From JAQGMV01 sp035525455 (GTDB lineage: Bacteria > Pseudomonadota > Gammaproteobacteria > Burkholderiales > SG8-41), in contig DATLEF010000080.1 of the NCBI GenBank assembly GCA_035525455.1, positions 1 through 12,692 on the forward strand: a stretch of 12,692 nt of DNA, given 5' to 3'. A model generated the notes under the pieces. The model was not told the origin of the DNA. It made no database searches and saw only the letters and a program-made list of their open reading frames with translations. Made by a program: the position numbers and the translations under genes. Shown here piece by piece: positions 8,055 to 12,692 of this stretch; the first letter of the stretch is position 1, and every line of letters starts with the position of its first letter.

Positions 8055-8144
8055 CCGTGGCGCGGATGACGACTAGAGAAGCCGGAAGTTGACAGTTGGG
8101 TGCGCGCGTGCAGGAGCGCTGGATTCTGGCCGTGCTCGCGCTGT

Positions 8145-8172
8145 TTGATTTGCCGGGTGTTCTTGGTAGAAT
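8145..8172 (+). promoter_or_regulatory. Candidate sigma-70 promoter for the envelope operon
   Basis: In the 171-base divergent gap between cysS and the TPR gene, TTGATT (8145-8150) and TAGAAT (8167-8172) are separated by 16 bases. The second hexamer matches the -10 consensus at five of six positions and the first matches the -35 at four of six. Transcription would start near 8180 and give a leader of about 45 bases. It is a sequence match only, but it is the best promoter-like pair in the gap. No equally good pair was seen for cysS in the other direction. Confidence 0.5.
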
Positions 8173-8225
8173 TTCGAGGATTTTGCAACTAAGCAAGCCG
8201 CTGAAACATTCGGCAAAAGTATAAC

Positions 8226-9329
8226 ATGAGGCTTCCCCGCATCGCTGTGCTCGTCCTGACCGCCGGCCTTGCGCTCTCGACGAGCGCGTGGGCCCAGAGC
8301 GATCCCCTGCAGGACGCCAACCAACTCTTTCGCCAAGGTCAGTTCGATCGGGCCATGGAGCGCGTGAACGGCTATCTCGCGAGCCGTCCCAAGGATGCCC
8401 GCGGCCGCTTCCTGAAAGGCCTGATTCTCACGGAGCAGAACAAACCCAACGACGCAATCAAGGTCTTCACCGACCTGTCTCAGGACTATCCTGAGCTTCC
8501 GGAGCCATACAACAACCTCGCGGTGCTGTATGCCTCGCAAGGGCAATACGACAAAGCGCGCAACGCCCTCGAAATGGCGATACGCACGCACCCGAGCTAC
8601 GCCACTGCACATGAAAACCTCGGCGACATCTACGCCAAAATGGCGAGCCAGGCGTACGACAAAGCTCTCCAGCTGGACCGCGGCAATCAGGCGGCCCAGA
8701 GCAAGTTGAACCTGATCAAAGACCTCTTCTCTCAACGGCCGCCAACCAAGGTCGCAGTCGCCAAGGCCGAGCCTGTGCCGACGCCGGTCGCACAGCCGGT
8801 GCCCGCGCCGCCGCCCGCTAAAGTAGCAGCCTCGCCCGTGCAGCCTCAGCCCACTCCCGCCCCACCCGCGAAGACAGCCGCTCCGGCACCACCCGACACG
8901 ACGACGGCAGCAACCAGCGCGAGCACATCCGCGAAGGCTGCTCCGGAACCCAAGGAGCCTGCTAAAGCGGCCGCGGCATCGCCGCGCAACACCGACGACG
9001 TTGCGCGATCGGTCAATGCGTGGGCTCAAGCGTGGTCGTCCAACGATATTCCCGGATACCTTTCGCATTACGCAACCGATTTCCAGACCCCCAAAGGCAT
9101 GTCGCGCAGCGCGTGGGACGCCGAGCGCAAGGCCCGCATTGCCAAGCCGCGCAAGATCGATGTGCAGCTTGACGGCGTCAAAGTCAATTTCGACGACAAG
9201 AACCGCGCCGTCGTGAGCTTCCGCCAGCATTACAAATCAGCTGGCCTCAACGTCACGAGCAGCAAGACCCTGGTCATGGTGAAGAGCGGCGACAAGTGGC
9301 TGATTCAGCAAGAAAGGACCGGCAGCTGA
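8226..9329 (+). CDS. Secreted TPR protein with Pro/Ala linker and NTF2-like (Csd6-type) C-terminal domain
   Basis: Predicted periplasmic protein of 367 residues. It begins with a classical signal peptide (MRLPR, hydrophobic core, cleavage probably after A23 in SAWA-QS). Residues about 27-165 form TPR repeats, for example PEPYNNLAVLYASQGQYDKA (92-111); the last repeat, around AHENLGDIYAKMASQAYDKA, is a few residues short. A low-complexity Pro/Ala/Lys linker (about 171-255) probably spans periplasmic space. Residues about 258-363 (VNAWAQAWSSNDIPGYLSHY through MVKSGDKWLIQQE) look like the NTF2-like domain at the C-terminus of Helicobacter Csd6-type enzymes. No YkuD catalytic domain is present, so no enzymatic activity is predicted. 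It overlaps the next gene, which carries a related C-terminal domain. A scaffold or partner role for that enzyme is inference. Confidence 0.87.
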   Translation: MRLPRIAVLVLTAGLALSTSAWAQSDPLQDANQLFRQGQFDRAMERVNGYLASRPKDARGRFLKGLILTEQNKPNDAIKVFTDLSQDYPELPEPYNNLAVLYASQGQYDKARNALEMAIRTHPSYATAHENLGDIYAKMASQAYDKALQLDRGNQAAQSKLNLIKDLFSQRPPTKVAVAKAEPVPTPVAQPVPAPPPAKVAASPVQPQPTPAPPAKTAAPAPPDTTTAATSASTSAKAAPEPKEPAKAAAASPRNTDDVARSVNAWAQAWSSNDIPGYLSHYATDFQTPKGMSRSAWDAERKARIAKPRKIDVQLDGVKVNFDDKNRAVVSFRQHYKSAGLNVTSSKTLVMVKSGDKWLIQQERTGS

Positions 9330-10570
9330 AGCGGCGCCACTCGGCAGCTTTCCGTTTAGCCGGCGCGGCACTCGCCGCGCTCTGGATCGCCGTCCCTCCC
9401 GCCGCCGCCATGAGCGGCAAGCCCGCACATCGTGCGCCTGCCGCAAGCGCTCCCGCTGCGAGTGTCGCCACCACTGAGCCCGATGCGCTGCTCGTCAAGA
9501 CGCTGATCGCCATCAAGAACAATCAGCTCGAAGGCGCGCTTGCCGAGCTCGAAAATGTTCTGAAAATCTATCCGAACTTCCGCCTGGCGCACCTCATAAA
9601 AGGCGACCTCCTTTCCGCCCGGTCACAGCCGCTTAAGGCAATGGGTGGCGCCGCCGGCGTCCCGGCCGACCGCATCGCCGAGCTGCGCGAAGAGGCACGC
9701 GTGCGGCTCGCCCGCTTCCAGTACGAGCGGCCTGTCGACCGTGTCCCGCGCTATCTCGTACAGCTGCAGAACGACCAGAAATACGCGCTCGTGGTCGACA
9801 CTTCCAAGTCGACGCTTTATGTCTTCGAAAATCACGGCGGAACCGCGCGCTACCTCGCCGATTACTACATCACCAGCGGCAAGAATGGTATCGACAAGAT
9901 CCGCGAAGGCGACAAGAAAACGCCAGTGGGGGTCTATCACGTGACGAGCAGCATGCCGCGCGAGAAGCTCGCGGATTTTTATGGCGTCGGCGCATTCCCG
10001 ATCAATTATCCGAACGAGTGGGACCGGCGCGAAGGCCGCAAAGGCAGCGGCATCTGGCTCCACGGCACGCCATCGGACACGTTCAGCCGGCCGCCACTGG
10101 CGAGCGACGGGTGCGTCGTGCTGACGAACCGCGATCTGGAGGCGATCCGTCAGCGCGTGCAGATTGGACTGACGCCGGTGATCATTTCGAGCGGGATCGA
10201 ATGGGTGCAGCCCCAGGCCATGGAAAGTGTGCGCGAGGAGCTCGGCGGTGTCGTCGAAAAATGGCGCCGCGACTGGGAGAGTCTCGACACCGATCGCTAC
10301 CTTGCGCACTACTCGCGCAGCTTCAATTCGGAAAGCTACGACTACAAAGGCTTCGCCGCGCAAAAACGGCAAGTGAACTCAGGCAAACAATGGGTCAAAG
10401 TGAAGCTGGATAAGCTGAGCATGTTTCTCTATCCCGGCAAGGAACGGCTTGCCGTCGTCACGTTCGATCAGGATTACACCAGCAGCAACCTGCAGAACCA
10501 CATGCGCAAGCGCCAGTACTGGCTCAAGGAAGGCGCGAGCTGGAAAATCATTCACGAAGGCGGCGCATAG
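9296..10570 (+). CDS. YkuD-domain L,D-transpeptidase/L,D-carboxypeptidase, Csd6-like, with NTF2-like C-terminus
   Basis: Predicted periplasmic peptidoglycan enzyme. YkuD proteins use a catalytic Cys on tetrapeptide stems. The Helicobacter relative Csd6 trims tetra- to tripeptides, while others crosslink or detach anchored proteins. Numbered from the GTG at 9296 (424 residues): signal-peptide-like region LKRRHSAAFRLAGAALAALW to PPAAA (11-38), a short helical repeat region (about 62-145), and YkuD (about 162-300). The YkuD part includes DKKTPVGVYHVTS (206-218) and the active-site pair H256 (LHGTPSDTF) and C273 (ASDGCVVLTN). An NTF2-like domain follows (about 318-421). The family motif SHGC reads SDGC here. 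The GTG overlaps the previous gene by 34 bases and lacks a clear Shine-Dalgarno. A CTG at 9326 has AAAGGA 7 bases upstream and would give a cleaner signal peptide. The function class is sure; transpeptidase versus carboxypeptidase is not. Confidence 0.88.
   Translation: MADSARKDRQLKRRHSAAFRLAGAALAALWIAVPPAAAMSGKPAHRAPAASAPAASVATTEPDALLVKTLIAIKNNQLEGALAELENVLKIYPNFRLAHLIKGDLLSARSQPLKAMGGAAGVPADRIAELREEARVRLARFQYERPVDRVPRYLVQLQNDQKYALVVDTSKSTLYVFENHGGTARYLADYYITSGKNGIDKIREGDKKTPVGVYHVTSSMPREKLADFYGVGAFPINYPNEWDRREGRKGSGIWLHGTPSDTFSRPPLASDGCVVLTNRDLEAIRQRVQIGLTPVIISSGIEWVQPQAMESVREELGGVVEKWRRDWESLDTDRYLAHYSRSFNSESYDYKGFAAQKRQVNSGKQWVKVKLDKLSMFLYPGKERLAVVTFDQDYTSSNLQNHMRKRQYWLKEGASWKIIHEGGA
9313..9318 (+). 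promoter_or_regulatory. Shine-Dalgarno pointing to a CTG start at 9326
   Basis: AAAGGA lies 7 bases before the in-frame CTG at 9326-9328. That CTG overlaps the TGA stop of the preceding gene as CTGA, the same geometry as the common ATGA coupling. It suggests that the YkuD gene starts at CTG rather than at the GTG at 9296, but this is unproven. Confidence 0.45.
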
Positions 10571-10704
10571 GATCCTGATTTCAGCCCCGCTCGAGCCGCT
10601 GCTTGCACGAGGCAGGCTTAAGCAGATGCGCGCTCGCACCGGGTGCCCTGCAGAGTGGAATTAGCCCCATAATACGGGCAGCGTCGTCGCCAGGCCTTTC
10701 AATC

Positions 10705-11280
10705 ATGCTCAAAAATCTACTGCTCGCTCTCGGGTGCGTCATTTCGTTTGCCGCGGCAGCGGCGAATCCTCAGGTCGAAGTGCGTACCAACATGGGCTCG
10801 TTCACGCTCGAGGTCTATCCCGAGAACGCGCCGGTGACGGTCGAAAATTTCCTGCAGTACGTAAAGGACGGGCATTACAACGGCACGATATTCCACCGCG
10901 TGATTGCGGACTTCATGATCCAGGGCGGCGGCTTCACTCCGCAATTCGAGGCGAAACAGACGCGTGCGCCGATCAAAAACGAAGCCGGAAACGGTTTGCG
11001 CAACGAAGCCGGAATGCTCGCGATGGCGCGCACGCGCGATCCGCATTCGGCAACGGCACAGTTTTTCATCAACACGGTCGACAATGCGTCGCTCGATTTC
11101 CGGTCCGCCACGAATGAAGGCTACGGCTATACCGTGTTCGGAAAAGTCATAAAAGGCATGGAAGTCGTCGATCGTATTGCCAAGCTGCCGACCGGGCCGG
11201 TGCATCCGCCCCACGCTACCGTACCGCTGAAGACAGTGCTCATCGAACGCATGCGGCTCGTTGAACGGCCGTCAAAATAA
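10705..11280 (+). CDS. ppiA: Periplasmic peptidyl-prolyl cis-trans isomerase (cyclophilin type)
   Basis: Catalyses cis-trans isomerisation of Xaa-Pro bonds during folding of exported proteins. The 191-residue product (E. coli PpiA is 190) starts MLKNLLLALG with a short signal peptide, cleaved probably within FAAAAA-NPQ, so it acts in the periplasm. Cyclophilin core motifs are FHRVIADFMIQGGGF (63-77), which carries the catalytic Arg (R65) with F70 and Q73, and DPHSATAQFFINTVDN (112-127). The frame is open further upstream to 10603, but those codons precede the signal peptide and look like leader sequence, so the ATG at 10705 is chosen. A -10-like CATAAT at 10668-10673 has no convincing -35. 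The gap after the YkuD gene is 134 bases, so separate transcription is possible. The cytosolic paralogue follows 9 bases later. Confidence 0.95.
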   Translation: MLKNLLLALGCVISFAAAAANPQVEVRTNMGSFTLEVYPENAPVTVENFLQYVKDGHYNGTIFHRVIADFMIQGGGFTPQFEAKQTRAPIKNEAGNGLRNEAGMLAMARTRDPHSATAQFFINTVDNASLDFRSATNEGYGYTVFGKVIKGMEVVDRIAKLPTGPVHPPHATVPLKTVLIERMRLVERPSK

Positions 11281-11283
11281 GGA
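11279..11283 (+). promoter_or_regulatory. Shine-Dalgarno fixing the GTG start of ppiB
   Basis: AAGGA overlaps the ppiA stop codon and lies 6 bases before the GTG at 11290. An ATG at 11283 sits closer to ppiA but is out of frame with the cyclophilin. The site supports GTG as the start and tight coupling to ppiA. Confidence 0.6.
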
Positions 11284-11289
11284 TGTATC

Positions 11290-11781
11290 GTGGTCAAACT
11301 GCACACCAACATGGGCGTGATCGGCATCGATCTCGACGCTGCGAAAGCACCCGCAACCGTCGCAAACTTCCTGCAGTACGTGAAGGACGGCTTCTACGAC
11401 AAGACCATCTTTCACCGTGTCATCGAAGGCTTCATGATCCAGGGCGGCGGCTTCGAGCCGGGGATGAAGCAGAAAAAAACGCGCGCCACCATCAAGAACG
11501 AGGCCGACAACGGGCTCAAGAACGACAAGTACACGGTCGCCATGGCCCGCACTTCCGATCCCCATTCGGCCACCGCGCAGTTCTTCATCAACGCCGCCGA
11601 TAATGCGTTCCTCAACCACTCGGCCCAGACATCGCAGGGATGGGGCTATTGCGTCTTCGGGCGCGTGGTCGAAGGCAAGGACGTCGTCGACAAAATCAGG
11701 AAAGTCCTCACGGGAAGCAGCGGCATGCACCAGGACGTACCGGCGGACGACGTGGTGATCGAGCGCGCCGAAGAGGTCTAA
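11290..11781 (+). CDS. ppiB: Cytosolic peptidyl-prolyl cis-trans isomerase (cyclophilin type)
   Basis: Cytoplasmic counterpart of the upstream gene: 163 residues (E. coli PpiB is 164), no signal peptide, GTG start read as MVKLHTNMG. It carries the full cyclophilin core: FHRVIEGFMIQGGGFEPGMK (41-60) with R43, F48 and Q51, then DPHSATAQFFINAADNAFLN (90-109), and the PpiB-type ending SQGWGYCVFGRVVEG (115-129) and GSSGMHQDVPADDVVIE (142-158). At DNA and protein level it is clearly related to ppiA, but the end of the protein differs, so this is an old paralogue pair rather than a fresh duplication. The 9-base gap and AAGGA site indicate co-expression with ppiA. Confidence 0.97.
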   Translation: MVKLHTNMGVIGIDLDAAKAPATVANFLQYVKDGFYDKTIFHRVIEGFMIQGGGFEPGMKQKKTRATIKNEADNGLKNDKYTVAMARTSDPHSATAQFFINAADNAFLNHSAQTSQGWGYCVFGRVVEGKDVVDKIRKVLTGSSGMHQDVPADDVVIERAEEV

Positions 11782-11859
11782 AGCGGACGCTGCCCCCGCA
11801 GCCGATCCTTGTCGAATACCGCAGCAGATCCGGATTCGCGCGCTCAAGCCCTGAATCGG

Positions 11860-12582
11860 ATGTCTTACAGCCTCTTCATCTCCGACCTGCATCTCGCAAC
11901 CGACCGGCCGCGCATCGTCGAGCAATTCGTCGCGTTCCTTGCGGGCCCTGGATGCGGCGCCGCCGCCCTGTACGTCCTCGGCGATCTCTTCGAGTATTGG
12001 GCCGGCGACGACGATCTCGAGGACCCCCTCAATGAGGGCGTAGCCCGCGAGTTCGCAGCGTTGAGCGGCGCTGGAACCGACCTCGCGTTCATGCACGGCA
12101 ATCGCGATCTGCTCGTCGGCCGTGAGTTTGCGAGACGTTCCGGTGCCCGGCTCATCGAGGATCCTACGCTCGTCGACTTGCACGGCACGCCGACCTTGCT
12201 CATGCACGGGGACACGCTATGCACCGATGACATGGAGTACCAGAAATTCCGCGCCTACGCACGCAATGAAGCCAACCAGACGCGGTTTCTTACGCAGCCG
12301 CTCGCGACGCGCCGCGCGGAGATCGAAGTTCTGCGCGCGCGCAGCGAAAGCGCCAAGCAGGGAAAAGCTTCGGACATCATGGATGTGAACATCAGTGCCG
12401 TGGAGGACGCGCTGCGCCGCGAGGCATACCCCCGCTTGATACACGGCCACACCCACCGTCCCGCGCGACACCTGCACGTCGTCGACGGCCACACGTGCGA
12501 GCGCTGGGTGCTCGGTGACTGGTACGAAAACGGCAGCTATCTGCGCTGCGACACAAATGGTTGCCGGGCTGTCGCCCTTTAG
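11860..12582 (+). CDS. lpxH: UDP-2,3-diacylglucosamine diphosphatase
   Basis: Lipid A (Raetz pathway) enzyme: cleaves UDP-2,3-diacylglucosamine to lipid X and UMP at the inner face of the inner membrane, using a dinuclear Mn2+ centre. The product from the ATG is 240 residues, the same as E. coli LpxH, and every metal-ligand motif of the calcineurin-like fold is present: SDLHL (D9, H11), GDLFEYW (D42), HGNRD (N81), MHGD (H116) and IHGHTHRP (H197, H199). A longer frame reaches a TTG at 11809, but its 17 extra residues have no family counterpart. The ATG has only a weak ribosome site. It follows ppiB after 78 bases on the same strand. Its presence indicates a Gram-negative outer membrane with lipid A. 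Confidence 0.96.
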   Translation: MSYSLFISDLHLATDRPRIVEQFVAFLAGPGCGAAALYVLGDLFEYWAGDDDLEDPLNEGVAREFAALSGAGTDLAFMHGNRDLLVGREFARRSGARLIEDPTLVDLHGTPTLLMHGDTLCTDDMEYQKFRAYARNEANQTRFLTQPLATRRAEIEVLRARSESAKQGKASDIMDVNISAVEDALRREAYPRLIHGHTHRPARHLHVVDGHTCERWVLGDWYENGSYLRCDTNGCRAVAL

Positions 12583-12585
12583 GAA

Positions 12586-12692
12586 CTACTCGACTACTTC
12601 GAGCTCGAGGTCGAGCTGGTCCTGCGCGGCCACCGCGGCGACTTTGGCGTCGTCGCGGCGCGAAGCTTCGACGCCGTCCAGATATTCCTGCG
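12586..12692 (-). CDS. C-terminal end of an unrecognised protein, cut by window edge
   Basis: On the minus strand an open frame enters from the right edge and ends at a TAG (12586-12588). The 34 visible residues run from QEYLDGVEASRRDD to an acidic tail, LDLELEVVE. The frame is judged coding because it continues to the window edge, ends only 3 bases from the lpxH stop (convergent) and has the G/C-rich third positions of neighbouring genes. The tail is charged and looks helical. I do not recognise the family and assign no function. Confidence 0.5.
   Translation of the reverse strand, partial: QEYLDGVEASRRDDAKVAAVAAQDQLDLELEVVE

Noticed and set aside
6588..8069. 493-codon open frame on the plus strand opposite cysS
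   Set aside because: It is fully antisense to an unmistakable cysS. Its arginine-rich, motif-free translation is what the complement of GC-rich codons gives.
8089..8094. Perfect TTGACA on the plus strand in the cysS/TPR gap
   Set aside because: No -10-like hexamer 16-18 bases downstream (the region there is AGGAGC), so it was not called a promoter.
8073..9230. 385-codon open frame on the minus strand opposite the TPR-NTF2 gene
   Set aside because: The sense strand carries a signal peptide, TPRs and a recognisable domain. The antisense product is a low-complexity Arg/Gly/Cys mix.
10599..10625. CTGCTT / AAGCAG inverted repeat after the YkuD gene
   Set aside because: Six-base stem, 15-base loop and no T-run; too weak for a terminator.
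10720..10737. Cys11 in the PpiA signal region as a possible lipoprotein Cys
   Set aside because: ALGC at residue 11 is too early and lacks Leu at -3. An ordinary signal peptidase site follows at AAA-NP.

Overview
The window looks like a GC-rich chromosome segment of a Gram-negative proteobacterium, most likely a betaproteobacterium. The grounds are an LpxH lipid A enzyme, periplasmic and cytosolic cyclophilins in tandem, a Csd6-type YkuD peptidoglycan enzyme, and the block TPR protein - ppiA - ppiB - lpxH divergent from cysS, an order I recall from betaproteobacteria. No tRNA, rRNA, CRISPR array, insertion sequence, phage gene or gene-free stretch above 300 bases was seen. The largest intergenic spaces are about 150-170 bases.

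Left part (1-5420). A CorA-type metal channel gene runs leftwards off the edge. Divergent from it, two rightward genes encode a TylF/MycF-like O-methyltransferase and a 914-residue protein that fuses TPRs, an O-GlcNAc-transferase-like (SPINDLY/GT41) catalytic region and a second glycosyltransferase-like domain. Tail to tail with that gene lies a GT17-family glycosyltransferase. These three genes look like a small accessory module for decorating a surface glycan or protein. The acceptor cannot be told from the sequence.

Middle (5435-8054). On the minus strand, cysS is followed after 1 base by a concentrative nucleoside transporter gene and then, after 14 bases, by the GT17 gene. The housekeeping synthetase, the transporter and the glycosyltransferase may therefore share a transcript.

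Right part (8055-12692). From a divergent 171-base region with a plausible sigma-70 promoter, rightward genes encode a secreted TPR protein with an NTF2-like C-terminus, an overlapping YkuD (L,D-transpeptidase/carboxypeptidase, Csd6-like) protein with a related C-terminus, periplasmic PpiA, cytosolic PpiB and LpxH. The common theme is envelope biogenesis: peptidoglycan trimming, protein folding and lipid A. The last 107 bases hold the C-terminal end of an unrecognised minus-strand gene.

The points most worth a second look are the OGT-like/second-glycosyltransferase fusion with its GT17 and methyltransferase neighbours, and the adjacent TPR-NTF2 and YkuD-NTF2 pair, whose second gene may start at a CTG codon.
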